Counted from the stretch's first letter, positions 9,107 through 17,745 are shown. The stretch is 36,464 nt of DNA from Chlamydiota bacterium (GCA_011065235.1 JAAKFB010000001.1:1-36464), one strand, 5' to 3'. The notes: a model not told the origin generated them from the sequence alone. Made by a program: numbers and translations.

Positions 9107-9921
9107 TATCTTGCCTCCAGCATCTCAACTTTTTTGTTGAGGTCCTTGATCGAATTAATCATGATGCCCATCAAACCATAGAGATCGACGGCTTTGATTC
9201 CTGAAATTTCTGTTTGGATTTCTTCAGGAACTTTCTCAGCGATGACACCTACTTTATCCTTCAATCCTCCCACTTGTTCGATAAAATCGTACATCTTGAC
9301 ATCGAGATTTTTGAGTGTCTCTAATCCTGTTTTGTATTCTCGGATGTTTTCTTTGACATGTTCAGAAGACATCGCTGTAGTTATACCAAGTTGGGCGAGA
9401 ATTTGCATAAGAGGACCCATTATTCCCTGTTGTTCTTGTATATGAGGTTCAAATGTTCTCTGGTTAGAAAGTCCTCCTAGACCTGAAAGAGCAGAAATTC
9501 TATTTGATTGACCTTGTTGGTAGAAGTTAGCTTCTTGAGCGCCAAGGGACGTTGTAAGGTCTGTAGCGCTTTGAGCTAGGGCTTGGTTCAATGCTGAAGA
9601 AGACCCTGCATTCTCATCGACATAACGCTGCTGAATGGCAGGTAATACACGTTGCTCATATTGCTGCATTGCAGGATCTACAACTGATCGTTGAAACAAA
9701 TCTTGACTAGGTGGCTGAAGTAGATCGCTGTAGGCTTGACCCGCTTGTTCGCCCAGGCCCGGAAGACCTAGACCCTGTAAGAACTGTTGTTGTTCCGGAG
9801 ATAACAGGCCGATGTCTTTTTGTCTCGTCGTCCCTCCGGTTAGAGTCCTTTGACCCTGCTTCGTTGCTGCCAATCCTGCCACTGGCCCCCCCAATGCTGT
9901 CGCTAGTCCTGCCTTTCCCAT
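9106..9921 (-). CDS. Tail or internal protein with C-terminal S74-like chaperone domain
   Basis: 271 residues. Residues 1-180 are Gln/Ala/Gly-rich and helical (DPAMQQYEQRVLPAIQQRYV, then GSSSALNQALAQSATDLTTS), a pattern I recognise from phage structural proteins of this position. Residues ~184-271 match the S74 intramolecular chaperone and self-cleaving domain: SSEHVKENIREYKTGLETL, YDFIEQ, VGVIAEKVPEE, VDLYGLMGIMINSIKDLNKK. In S74 domains the first Ser of a S-D-x-R-x-K motif is the cleaving residue. Here the Asp and Arg are Ser and His, while Ser185 and Lys190 remain. Strong GGAGGAAGAAAATG site. The 5' end overlaps the upstream gene by 215 nt in another frame. Confidence 0.78.
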   Translation of the reverse strand: MGKAGLATALGGPVAGLAATKQGQRTLTGGTTRQKDIGLLSPEQQQFLQGLGLPGLGEQAGQAYSDLLQPPSQDLFQRSVVDPAMQQYEQRVLPAIQQRYVDENAGSSSALNQALAQSATDLTTSLGAQEANFYQQGQSNRISALSGLGGLSNQRTFEPHIQEQQGIMGPLMQILAQLGITTAMSSEHVKENIREYKTGLETLKNLDVKMYDFIEQVGGLKDKVGVIAEKVPEEIQTEISGIKAVDLYGLMGIMINSIKDLNKKVEMLEAR

Positions 9922-10384
9922 TTTCTTCCTCCGTATATTCCATTAAAACATGTTTGGATCTCTTGAATCCATATCTTTCTTGATGCTTAGGATATTTCGA
10001 TATCCATAAAACTTTGTTGAGATTTCCTTTTTTTCGAAACTCCCCGATAAATTTTGCTAACTTCTCAACTGCCTTATTTTTGAACCAATATTCATTGTCC
10101 AAGGAATAGGTGTGAATGCAAATATCTTTCGAGAGAGGATCGACTGTAAACCATACGAATCCCTTAGTCAAATTCTCTTCATTTGCCAACACATAGAGAT
10201 GGTTGTAAGGATTCAGTTGTACGCCATTTTCGTACGACTGAACACATGCCACTTCTTGAAATTTGTAGAAATCGTCTACTTCAAAAGATCTATCTCTTAT
10301 CTGCTCAACAAGATATTTGGGGATGTGAACAGGAGTGAAAACGCGTATCCATTTCAGATTATCAAATTTCTTTTCATCACTCAT
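9707..10384 (-). CDS. GNAT-like acetyltransferase-fold protein with an overprinted tail
   Basis: 225 residues. Residues ~10-153 look like a degenerate GNAT fold: HLYVLANEENLTKGFVWFTV for the central strands, the helix NKAVEKLAKFIGEFRKKGN, and the closing YGFKRSKHVLMEYTEE, which is typical of GNAT C-termini. I do not see a clear acetyl-CoA loop (R/Q-x-x-G-x-G/A), so it may not be catalytic. Such proteins recur beside podovirus nozzle genes, function unknown. The last ~72 residues (Ser/Arg/Gly/Thr-rich) lie inside the next gene in a different frame and look like overprinting. The 5' end overlaps the previous gene by 8 nt. Confidence 0.72.
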   Translation of the reverse strand: MSDEKKFDNLKWIRVFTPVHIPKYLVEQIRDRSFEVDDFYKFQEVACVQSYENGVQLNPYNHLYVLANEENLTKGFVWFTVDPLSKDICIHTYSLDNEYWFKNKAVEKLAKFIGEFRKKGNLNKVLWISKYPKHQERYGFKRSKHVLMEYTEEENGKGRTSDSIGGASGRIGSNEAGSKDSNRRDDETKRHRPVISGTTTVLTGSRSSGPGRTSGSSLQRSTSAT

Positions 10385-10937
10385 CTTGCTGTCCTATATA
10401 TCTGATATGCCCAATCAATTGACCACTTCCAACAACTGCCTGCCTAGCTGTTGTGAATGCACTTCCTACATTCCAAAACTCAGCTCTAAAGGTGTTTGAG
10501 ATGCCATTAACGACGATCCCCGTTCCACCGGTGTATGTTAGTGCTGATGATTGAACCACCCCAACAAAAGGCTTCTGATTTGCGAGAGCAACCTTGTAAG
10601 GTAGTTCAATAAAAAGATTCCCTGATGCTCCTCCAGTAGCTGACCATTGAATGTCAAACCATACATCGACTATAATGCCTTGTCTAAGGACCCAACCTGT
10701 ATTATGAGTGTAAGTGAATGATCCCGATGTGGTCGTTCCCTTAAGGAGTGGTGTCCATAGATCGCTATCTACACCAAAATCAGCTCTAATTGTTCCATTT
10801 ACAGCTTCGGCAATCATCTCATACATACGCTGTAAGCTGAAATTCAACTCACGCATGTAGTCATCCATATCTTTTGGTTCACCTGATTTGATGTAATCGG
10901 AATGCAAAGGGAGAATGATGTTAGAGGGTAACGTCAA
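10377..10937 (-). CDS. Small tail protein related to a fibre tip domain
   Basis: 186 residues. Residues ~25-50 form a helix (DYMRELNFSLQRMYEMIAEA) like an attachment segment. From residue 60 there is a beta-sandwich (WTPLLKGTTTSGSF, GIIVDVWFDIQWSATGGAS, GNLFIELPYKVA). The same domain ends the fibre at 35002-35922 (FTPVIDGAVSG, VILQFDLSWTDLNGASG), so the two are paralogous. The start is a TTG overlapping the upstream TGA (TTGA) with AGAGG ahead; the next ATG would delete the first 23 residues. Probably a tail-tip or fibre-attachment protein. Confidence 0.78.
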   Translation of the reverse strand: MTLPSNIILPLHSDYIKSGEPKDMDDYMRELNFSLQRMYEMIAEAVNGTIRADFGVDSDLWTPLLKGTTTSGSFTYTHNTGWVLRQGIIVDVWFDIQWSATGGASGNLFIELPYKVALANQKPFVGVVQSSALTYTGGTGIVVNGISNTFRAEFWNVGSAFTTARQAVVGSGQLIGHIRYIGQQDE

Positions 10938-13048
10938 TTGATTGTCCTCTTACCACGGGCTTTGAATGAAGGCTTGAAAGCCTCAATTCTTAACGGTTGA
11001 TTAGAGCCTTCATTGGATATTTTCATCGTATGTTGAAATCCAATCCCTCCAGCAATGATTCTCTTCCAGGATATCGTTCTGTAAAATTTCTTTCTGACAA
11101 CCTGTCCACCAGTTGTGTATGTAGAGAATAGGGAACCATCTATACCGTCTAGGGAAAAATTGTTCGCATCAACCAGGGTGATAGTGTACTCACCGTTAAT
11201 ACCAATCTTACCCTGAACACCATAGATGTATATGATGTCACCTGTTGATAATCCATGGTTGGACGCTTCTACAACTGCCGGGTTTGCGTCTGAGATATTT
11301 GCAACAGATGCCACATAGTCCAAGGGAGGTAAAATATCACTTTGGCGTGTGACATACGGAGCAGTATCAGAGTCTTTGAAAAATTGAACAGTAATTCGGG
11401 TAGTTGATTCGGTCTGGACAAGAAGATCAACGTAATTGAGTTGACACTCCTTACCCTCCTTCTGAAATGGGTTCCAGGCATTAGTCGTAAGATTACACGA
11501 AATATCGGTTTCATTATCTGTCCCTGTTGTTTGCAATGTATGGACTACACCACCTGTTGTTCCACCAACGAAAACCTCTGCATCGTCTTGCCAAAAATAG
11601 GATTGTAGTGTCTCTTCATTCATGTCCGATAGCTTAAAATCCAGTCCATTTTCAGCAGTAAAATCACTAAGTTTGTAGTCATATCCTTGGTTGGCTAATC
11701 CTAGAACATTCATTGCGATGTCATACTGAGAATATGCGGAAGATTCATCATCAAAAATTAGAGCTTTAGTGCTTTCCGTGGATCCTGAGGGAGGATAGAG
11801 AGTCCAAAATCTTTGGTTATTGAAGTCTCTCGCGCAAAATACTTTTTGGAAGTTGGTAGTGTCCACTTCATCAGATGTGAAGTCATGAATTCTCTCGTCG
11901 ATTCTTCTTGTTTCAACGCCGTCGGTTGCTGTTATTCCTCTGACACCAAAGCCAACGATATATCGATCGAATTGGGATGTTGCCATCTTGCCATCACAGG
12001 CCCTAAAATCATTAATTTTATCCCACCTAAATGGTTTTGCCGGATCGCCGGTATTAGGTCGTAAAGTCCATACTGAGTTCGTAAAAAACACGATGATAAT
12101 ATCCTGAAGTGGTCGAGCAGATATTATTTGTTGACCAGTAGGAGCATCGACGAAACCACCTTGTCCAGGTATTACATCATTCCAAATTGAAGGGCTTTGG
12201 ACTTGGCTAAACCTCGCCCGTTGAGGGAAGGTTTTTGTCGATGCAGTGGCTGAGTCAAATTCAAATGTGTGCAGAACAACTAGTCGTTGTCGGATTGAAA
12301 ATATTAGCTTTGATCCGTAGAGAGTTCGCGTAGAGCTAAGTGTGGGTCGAAATCCTGTCGTTATTGTTGTGGAAACTAATGGATCGTAAAAACGTATCCC
12401 GTCAAGACTTACATTATCGAAAGCCTTTCCATTAGTGAAATACATACGGTTGGTTCCGCCAGTACTTTGCCAATTCTCAGTCCATATATAATCAGTGTCA
12501 CTACCACTCATGATATCGGCTGTATCTAAAGGGTCAAACCTGTCCGATATTCTGTTATAGAAAGCTGCTCGCTTAGTGTCGAAAGCCAGAAATGTTTTGG
12601 ATCCGTCAGAGGCATAATATATATGCAAACCCATCATTCTGTTTGCATCAAATAGAGCTACCCGTCCACCTGTTGTATATGAAGTGAATGCCGAAGTATT
12701 TTCACCTGAAAGTTCAAGAGTATTTGGTGCAACATTAGCTGCCGTAAAGGTACGATTGTTGAGTTCTGTCATTCCTCCAACATTGGTAATCAATACTTTC
12801 TGACCATTTGTGATTCCATGTCCGTTAGCTGTAACTACTCCAGGATTTGCTTCAGTTATAGCTGTGATCGTTGTAGCAGGATTGTGAACCATGAATCCGA
12901 ATAGGCGAAATCCACCACGTTTTTCAATAAATCCGTGATGAACATGGAAGTTGTTTAGCTCTTCAAATGAATCGATAGGCGCGAGCCATGGCGAAACGTC
13001 AGTGTCTATGCCTGTTTTAAATGGTGCAATTAAGACAGGTTGGGTCAT
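10934..13048 (-). CDS. Tail nozzle protein (P22 gp10/SU10 nozzle type)
   Basis: 704 residues. The opening PVLIAPFKTGIDTDVSPWLA, then SFEELNNFHVHHGFIEKRGG, is characteristic of the beta-propeller nozzle or tube proteins that cap the connector in short-tailed phages. Two FCCH-like modules are inserted, near residues 60-130 (ITAITEANPGVVTANGHGIT) and 585-655 (ISDANPAVVEASNHGLSTGD). The middle has propeller-like repeats such as GSKLIFSIRQRLVVLHTFEF and IIVFFTNSVWTL. I place the start at the ATG at 13048, which shares one base with the upstream TGA (TGATG). It sits where nozzle genes lie, after the adaptor and a small tail protein. Confidence 0.82.
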   Translation of the reverse strand: MTQPVLIAPFKTGIDTDVSPWLAPIDSFEELNNFHVHHGFIEKRGGFRLFGFMVHNPATTITAITEANPGVVTANGHGITNGQKVLITNVGGMTELNNRTFTAANVAPNTLELSGENTSAFTSYTTGGRVALFDANRMMGLHIYYASDGSKTFLAFDTKRAAFYNRISDRFDPLDTADIMSGSDTDYIWTENWQSTGGTNRMYFTNGKAFDNVSLDGIRFYDPLVSTTITTGFRPTLSSTRTLYGSKLIFSIRQRLVVLHTFEFDSATASTKTFPQRARFSQVQSPSIWNDVIPGQGGFVDAPTGQQIISARPLQDIIIVFFTNSVWTLRPNTGDPAKPFRWDKINDFRACDGKMATSQFDRYIVGFGVRGITATDGVETRRIDERIHDFTSDEVDTTNFQKVFCARDFNNQRFWTLYPPSGSTESTKALIFDDESSAYSQYDIAMNVLGLANQGYDYKLSDFTAENGLDFKLSDMNEETLQSYFWQDDAEVFVGGTTGGVVHTLQTTGTDNETDISCNLTTNAWNPFQKEGKECQLNYVDLLVQTESTTRITVQFFKDSDTAPYVTRQSDILPPLDYVASVANISDANPAVVEASNHGLSTGDIIYIYGVQGKIGINGEYTITLVDANNFSLDGIDGSLFSTYTTGGQVVRKKFYRTISWKRIIAGGIGFQHTMKISNEGSNQPLRIEAFKPSFKARGKRTIN

Positions 13049-13704
13049 CAACGACCACCGATGACGATGAAGTCAAATATCTCAGCTTGGAAATCACCAG
13101 ATCCTGTTCCTGATTGGTCTGTACGTCTTATTGTAACCTTGAACGATCCAGGTAATTTGCTTTTAAAGTTACATACCCTTTGATGATTTTCACCATTTTG
13201 GTTCGCTGTAAGAAGAACTTGATAATTCGTATTTGCCATCGCATTCGTGAAAGTAACGGTAACTTGACCTGAATTCGCTCCTGTAAGCCCAGTCGTGCAG
13301 TTGAAAAGACCAGATCCAACACCTGTTTTTGATACTGTCCCTTTGGCTGTTACCATGTTGGCCTGGGTGTAGGTTAGGGTAGAACCAAATGCTAAGGATT
13401 TCACCTTAAATGGGACAGCTGTGCTCCCTATGCTTCCTCCAGATGTTAGCTGGAGAATGGTCCCAGCGCCTGTTCTCATGAATGTTTCTGCTGCTGCACT
13501 GGCTGTTTTTACATAGAATATTGTACTTCCCGCGATTGTAGCAGGATCATTTGATGCAGGTAAATCGGTTCGATTTTGTAGGTTTAATGCATGTGGCTTG
13601 AACGTTGAATCGCCAGATTCAATTGCTGCCCAGTTAGGTCGTATCACAACACCTAGGTCTCGTATAAGTGTTGTATCTGCTGGTTCTCCTACTACAAATG
13701 CCAT
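13048..13704 (-). CDS. Tail or neck-associated structural protein
   Basis: 218 residues. The N-terminus (GEPADTTLIRDLGVVIRPNW, then STFKPHALNLQNR) matches a pattern I recall from proteins encoded between adaptor and nozzle genes in phages with N4-gp56-type capsids. The C-terminal half is beta-rich (GQVTVTFTNAMANTNYQVLL, then SFKVTIRRTDQSGTGSGDFQ) and ends EIFDFIVIGG, as in short fibre heads. Ribosome site AGGAGCATAAAAAATG. Likely a virion protein; the exact location is unknown. Confidence 0.72.
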   Translation of the reverse strand: MAFVVGEPADTTLIRDLGVVIRPNWAAIESGDSTFKPHALNLQNRTDLPASNDPATIAGSTIFYVKTASAAAETFMRTGAGTILQLTSGGSIGSTAVPFKVKSLAFGSTLTYTQANMVTAKGTVSKTGVGSGLFNCTTGLTGANSGQVTVTFTNAMANTNYQVLLTANQNGENHQRVCNFKSKLPGSFKVTIRRTDQSGTGSGDFQAEIFDFIVIGGR

Positions 13705-13715
13705 TTTTTATGCTC

Positions 13716-14609
13716 CTAAAAGTTCGGTTGTGCTCTTGTGTTAAGAAGATTCTGATTGGTCCTCTTAAGCACGTATGCAAGCTGTTCTTTGTATAATATC
13801 GTGATTTCTTGGTAAGCGTCCATCTCACCATTATCAGCTACAATATCCCTTGATGCTCCATATGCAATACATGGGCCCCATTGATCCAAATCGGGTCTAT
13901 CCGTGGCATTTGTCAAGGCTGAGACTACCGAATATGCTTGAGCTCTAAAGCGATAGGCGGTGTCTGGTGTTGGGAAAAACTGAAACTGATTGTTGTACAT
14001 CAAAACAGCTATAGGTCTTCCTACTGACATCTTGACAAATGAAAGTGTTATGTCTTGACCGTTAGCCGGTGCAGTAAAGAAAGAGACAGCGATAGCACCT
14101 GTGTTATAATTGACTGTACCGGTCCCCCCTAGGTCTCCTGTGATGTTTTGTGTTGTCGTCGACCATGTTTTATTTGTGTCTTCAAACGTCTCTGTTTCGT
14201 CAGTTATAACCAACGAATCAGGCATGATTGGTGGCGATGCAAGAGTTGTAGAGAATGAAACTGTCGATCCATCTCCAGTCCAAGGAATTTGTCTTTGGAT
14301 AGTCAAAGGATTTTGATCAAAAAATGCTGCAGAGCTTTGGTACCACAACATTTCAAGCTCGTCGATAGTAGCTGGGGGTTCAATGTTTGTGAATGTATCC
14401 TCAGGAAGATCATACCATGTGGTATTTTCGCTAGTCAGGAATTCATAGTACGTTAGCTTCCTGTCAAGTTTGAGTTCTGCAGGAAAGGTGAGCTGATAAT
14501 ATCTGTTGATATACTGATCTAAGATGACATTTGACATCTCACCATCAGTAAGTCTACCAGTCACTTGCCTAACTTTCGTTCGAATGTCTGCTAACGTATA
14601 TGTTGCCAT
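13716..14609 (-). CDS. Head-to-tail adaptor protein (SU10/P22-like connector)
   Basis: 297 residues. The helical N-terminus ADIRTKVRQVTGRLTDGEMS, then ILDQYINRYYQLTFPAELKL, and the later helix SRDIVADNGEMDAYQEITIL are typical of adaptor proteins that sit below the portal ring in podovirus-like phages. A beta insertion lies at ~115-205 (WTGDGSTVSFSTTLASPPIM), with FQFFPTPDTAYRFRAQAYSV after it. It lies downstream of portal and capsid and upstream of the nozzle, the usual order. GAGGTAAATAATG ribosome site. Confidence 0.77.
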   Translation of the reverse strand: MATYTLADIRTKVRQVTGRLTDGEMSNVILDQYINRYYQLTFPAELKLDRKLTYYEFLTSENTTWYDLPEDTFTNIEPPATIDELEMLWYQSSAAFFDQNPLTIQRQIPWTGDGSTVSFSTTLASPPIMPDSLVITDETETFEDTNKTWSTTTQNITGDLGGTGTVNYNTGAIAVSFFTAPANGQDITLSFVKMSVGRPIAVLMYNNQFQFFPTPDTAYRFRAQAYSVVSALTNATDRPDLDQWGPCIAYGASRDIVADNGEMDAYQEITILYKEQLAYVLKRTNQNLLNTRAQPNF

Positions 14610-14617
14610 TATTTACC

Positions 14618-14974
14618 TCAAGCAAATGATTGACTCATTCTGAATCGTGGTTTCGTTCCAACTTGTTTTTTTGTCATGCTTCCTTTTCCATCTGGTCGCC
14701 ATTCCCAGATAGGTGTTGTCCTAGATTCTAGGTGACGTGCAAGAAATCGAGGAACCATGTATTTTGTACTTTGGAAGAGGGTAAATGTATGCTGATTGTT
14801 AGTATCCCCATAGACAAATCGCTGACAAAGTCCAGGCTCTTCAAGATTGTAGAATTCATATTCTAAGACCTCTCTAAGGAACTTTTCTTCTTTCTCACTT
14901 TCCGGTTGTTTTCCAACAATTGGAAGGGACTCCAGTTTTTTCAAATCTAATTCTTTGTGTTTCAACTCACTCAT
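14618..14974 (-). CDS. Small head-associated protein between capsid and adaptor
   Basis: 118 residues. The N-terminal third is Lys/Glu-rich. The rest (NLEEPGLCQRFVYG, HTFTLFQSTKYMVPRFLARH, TPIWEW) resembles a short conserved protein I have seen between capsid and adaptor genes in related phages, with the pattern sheet, then KYxVPxxxARHL, then TPxxxW; no function is assigned there. Ribosome site AGGAGAAAATATG follows directly after the hairpin at 14992-15051. The stop is 8 nt ahead of the adaptor start. A head-completion or capsid-associated protein would fit. Confidence 0.7.
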   Translation of the reverse strand: MSELKHKELDLKKLESLPIVGKQPESEKEEKFLREVLEYEFYNLEEPGLCQRFVYGDTNNQHTFTLFQSTKYMVPRFLARHLESRTTPIWEWRPDGKGSMTKKQVGTKPRFRMSQSFA

Positions 14975-14991
14975 ATTTTCTCCTTGTAAAA

Positions 14992-15051
14992 GAGAGGGGA
15001 AGGGCTTTGAATTTTAAACTTGAGGCTTTCACGCTTAAACCTTCCCCTCTC
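14992..15051 (-). terminator. Terminator-like hairpin after the capsid block
   Basis: GAGAGGGGAAGG (14992-15003) pairs perfectly over 12 bp with CCTTCCCCTCTC (15040-15051) around a 36-nt loop. On the minus strand it is followed by TTTTAC, a short T-run. Sited after the capsid and decoration genes, it is likely a leaky terminator or RNA stabiliser that keeps capsid transcripts in excess over tail transcripts. Confidence 0.6.
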
Positions 15052-15059
15052 AACATAAT

Positions 15060-15662
15060 TTACACTACAGATTCTTCTCCGTAGCAAATTGCAGTCATAA
15101 CAGCACTGTTCGCTCCTACAGCACCTGTACCAAGCGTGAGTCCACGAATAGCAAGGTTTTCAAGAACTATAGCTGCACCAGTAGTATCTGTAACACGTGT
15201 TACAACACCACCAGAGACCCAAACACTATACGCGGTAACGGTAGTGTTTTCGACCAAAGTGATGGTTGTAGCGGTTAAAGATGCTATGACGAATGTATTG
15301 TTCAGGCTTAGTGTGCCTGTCAAATCATCCGCCACGTCGGCCACTTTAATAGTGTCTCCAGCTGCAAAGCCAAACGTAGCAGTGTCGTTCACTGTGATTA
15401 CGCCCGGATTAGCATTCGTAAAGGCACTTATGGTTGCTCCATAAGCTGAACTTTGTGCTAGTGGTGTAACACCGTTAGTTGTGGTGAATGCCAAGGTACC
15501 CAACGTAAAATACGATGCGTCAGCCATGTTAGCCATCCACTCAAAACGGTTTGGTGTTGTCGTGTCCCAGATCTCAATCTTAGCTGTTGTGAAACCTACA
15601 TCTAGGTTCCTAGCTACGGCAGAGCTGGCATTTGTCCACGAAAATCTTTTGATTTGCGCCAT
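15060..15662 (-). CDS. Probable capsid decoration protein with an FCCH-like module
   Basis: 200 residues. The opening MAQIKRFSWTNASSAVARNL, then EWMANMADASYF, fits small proteins encoded directly after the major capsid gene in N4-gp56-type phages. Residues ~78-160 are one FCCH-like module (ISAFTNANPGVITVNDTATF, GDTIKVADVADDLTGTLSLN), as in the nozzle protein. The end (GLTLGTGAVGANSAVMTAIC) is hydrophobic. Strong AGGAGG site, suiting high expression. A decoration or head-stabilising role is inferred from position. Confidence 0.7.
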   Translation of the reverse strand: MAQIKRFSWTNASSAVARNLDVGFTTAKIEIWDTTTPNRFEWMANMADASYFTLGTLAFTTTNGVTPLAQSSAYGATISAFTNANPGVITVNDTATFGFAAGDTIKVADVADDLTGTLSLNNTFVIASLTATTITLVENTTVTAYSVWVSGGVVTRVTDTTGAAIVLENLAIRGLTLGTGAVGANSAVMTAICYGEESVV

Positions 15663-15673
15663 GATCTACCTCC

Positions 15674-16615
15674 TTAAGAATGGGTTGCCATTAGGTTTAA
15701 CATAAATGCATCGTTGAGAATTCGGCTAACGAAGGGATGTTGCCAACCCACCGACCCTCTTTGATGTAATGGATCTGCAGCTCCAGCAGATCCAAGCGGT
15801 TCGATATAGAAATCGCCACTTTCACTGCCGAGGTGAACCACGGCATAGGCTTCTTTTCCAATGATGAAGTTGTTGTATACAGCTGTTGCAGCGCTTGAAA
15901 CGCTACCCACAGAAGTGTACAACCATCTCACGTTGGAAGTAGAACCCCATTCATTATCAAGAACTCTAGAGTTATTAGGATAGTTAGCAGAACTAAGGAA
16001 GTTAGCAACTGCTTCTAAATCATCTAATAAATCTGTGTCCAGATATGCGAAGAAACTCGGCCGAACTGGAGCGGTGCCGAAGGCATCCCTGCCTTCTATG
16101 ACATCAGAAATCATCTCTGCATCGTTTCCGAGAAGAGTTTTGATCGCCGAATCGATATCAGCTTTTGTGAGTTCTGTTGGAGTGTTACCGTTAGTACCAT
16201 TGGCACATTGCAAGACTGAGCTTGTAGAGGCCAATACGTCACGTGTAACTTCATCCATCGTTTGAGCCAAGTTCTGAGCTAGAAGACGTGCAGACTCATT
16301 GAGAACGCGATCTTCAACTGTCAATTCAACTTGGTTAGTGATGGTTACAAAGTTCCCGTAGAAATCTACGCGAGCTTTGATATCCGTAGCTGATAATGGT
16401 GCTCCAGGAGGAGTGATACCATCAACCAACGGAATAGGCACGGTACTCAAACGTGAATACCTACGAAAAACAATAGTGTCGCCCATCTTTTCGGGAAGTA
16501 CTCTCTTCTGCGCAAAACGAGTGTGCACAAGAGCAGGGTATGCCGTCATCAGCAAAAGCCTGTCGTAGTACTCCCTAACAGCTGGAGGCAACACGGCGAC
16601 TGTTGTAATAGCCAT
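15674..16615 (-). CDS. Major capsid protein, N4-gp56 family
   Basis: 313 residues. The N-terminal helix AVREYYDRLLLMTAYPALVH, RVLPEKMGDTIVFRRYSRL, the loop DGITPPGAPLSATDIKARVD, then YGNFVTITNQVELTVEDRVL and LLAQNLAQTMDEVTRDVLAS follow the N4-gp56 major capsid (HK97-fold) family closely. The C-terminus HQRGSVGWQHPFVSRILNDA is also typical. It builds the procapsid shell with the scaffold encoded just upstream. GGAGATAAAATATG ribosome site. Length is within the usual range for the family. Confidence 0.93.
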   Translation of the reverse strand: MAITTVAVLPPAVREYYDRLLLMTAYPALVHTRFAQKRVLPEKMGDTIVFRRYSRLSTVPIPLVDGITPPGAPLSATDIKARVDFYGNFVTITNQVELTVEDRVLNESARLLAQNLAQTMDEVTRDVLASTSSVLQCANGTNGNTPTELTKADIDSAIKTLLGNDAEMISDVIEGRDAFGTAPVRPSFFAYLDTDLLDDLEAVANFLSSANYPNNSRVLDNEWGSTSNVRWLYTSVGSVSSAATAVYNNFIIGKEAYAVVHLGSESGDFYIEPLGSAGAADPLHQRGSVGWQHPFVSRILNDAFMLNLMATHS

Positions 16616-16626
16616 ATTTTATCTCC

Positions 16627-17304
16627 TTAAAATGAACCCATGTTGCGATTGACTAGAGATTTAAAATCAGTCTCATTCATCTCTTTGTAGCGCTTAGCTG
16701 TGTTCATAGGTGCGGTTGATCCAACACTTGAAAGAGATCCTGCTTTTTGAGAATTTTGCATGATTCTTTCGGCGTCTTGGTTCTTCTTCCCTGTCTTCAT
16801 ATCAGACTTATATGTGTCTGAATTTTTAGCTAAGTAGTACGCGAGATCATAGTCCTGACTCTGCTCTAGAGTGGATCTTAACTTTGGGTTCTGTTTCAAA
16901 ACTTCAGGTAAATACTTTTGAACTACGTCTTGGTAATCTGGATGTTTTTGCACCATCTTCATCTCTTCAATGGAGCTCTGATATTGATTGTTCATCTTCT
17001 TGAGGAACTTTTTAGCTTCCCCAACTGTCAAAACATCATCATCAGCCATTGCATCCATCTCATCAGTCGGCTTTTGCTGCTGTTGAGATGTTTGTTGAGC
17101 TTGCATCAGGGCAATATGATCTTTGATCACCCGTAGTTCATCTTGTAAATTCTGGCGTTGTGTACGTTCGGATTGAAGCGCATCAAGAGGTACCATTTGG
17201 GCTTCTTTTTGCTCTTCACCGGTGTGCAAATCATCCGTTACAGAATCTACAGGAGCGGCGGCCTCCATGACTTGTGCGCCCGAATCTTGTGGTTCTTCAC
17301 TCAT
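16627..17304 (-). CDS. Scaffold protein
   Basis: 225 residues, highly charged and Gln-rich, lying just upstream of the capsid gene. Residues ~40-80 are a coiled coil (LDALQSERTQRQNLQDELRV), followed by a QQ tract and the acidic EMDAMADDDVLTVGEAKKFL. A basic, flexible end (KRYKEMNETDFKSLVNRNMG) would contact the coat protein. I use the ATG at 17304: the longer ATG at 17319 is part of the GAGGAG ribosome site that serves the inner start. Family assignment rests on composition and position, as is usual for scaffolds. Confidence 0.85.
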   Translation of the reverse strand: MSEEPQDSGAQVMEAAAPVDSVTDDLHTGEEQKEAQMVPLDALQSERTQRQNLQDELRVIKDHIALMQAQQTSQQQQKPTDEMDAMADDDVLTVGEAKKFLKKMNNQYQSSIEEMKMVQKHPDYQDVVQKYLPEVLKQNPKLRSTLEQSQDYDLAYYLAKNSDTYKSDMKTGKKNQDAERIMQNSQKAGSLSSVGSTAPMNTAKRYKEMNETDFKSLVNRNMGSF

Positions 17305-17364
17305 TGTGTGGCTCCTCAATTTAACGCCCGATGACCTTCTTGTGGTTCTGGTCAGTCGGCGGCA

Positions 17365-17736
17365 CTATTGTGTTATGTAAGCACCAGGTATTGTAGTTGT
17401 CTCGGTGACAACTTCATTACATGGCTCAGCCCCCAAGCCTTGTAGGGCATCAAAGTCAAACGGCCTCTGAGGCATATTGACTTCCCACTTGATTTCTCCA
17501 GTGGAATTCGAAACTTCACCTACAATCATTCCAACTTGTGGAGTGGGTTTGGTGAAGTAAGGCTTGATGTGTTTAATCAGAGTGGGCTTCCCATCAACCG
17601 TTACCTTCGCAGGTTTCGCGAATAAGACAATCCAATAAGGTTCTGTAAGACCCTTGTTGGCGCTCACAATCTCTTGTATAAGCTTATCGTCATCCTCGAT
17701 GATAGCGTCGCGGGTTTCCCCAGTCTCTTGACTCAT
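17365..17736 (-). CDS. Small conserved structural-region protein
   Basis: 123 residues. The N-terminus is acidic (GETRDAIIEDDDKLIQEIVS). The middle is a beta-like domain (YWIVLFAKPAKVTVDGKPTL, then VGMIVGEVSNSTGEIKWEVN) and the end is PRPFDFDALQGLG-like. I do not recognise a family. AAGGAG precedes the ATG at 17736; a GTG three bases earlier is possible. Its place between portal and scaffold suggests a head-assembly or head-completion role. Confidence 0.65.
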   Translation of the reverse strand: MSQETGETRDAIIEDDDKLIQEIVSANKGLTEPYWIVLFAKPAKVTVDGKPTLIKHIKPYFTKPTPQVGMIVGEVSNSTGEIKWEVNMPQRPFDFDALQGLGAEPCNEVVTETTTIPGAYITQ

Positions 17737-17745
17737 CACAACTCC

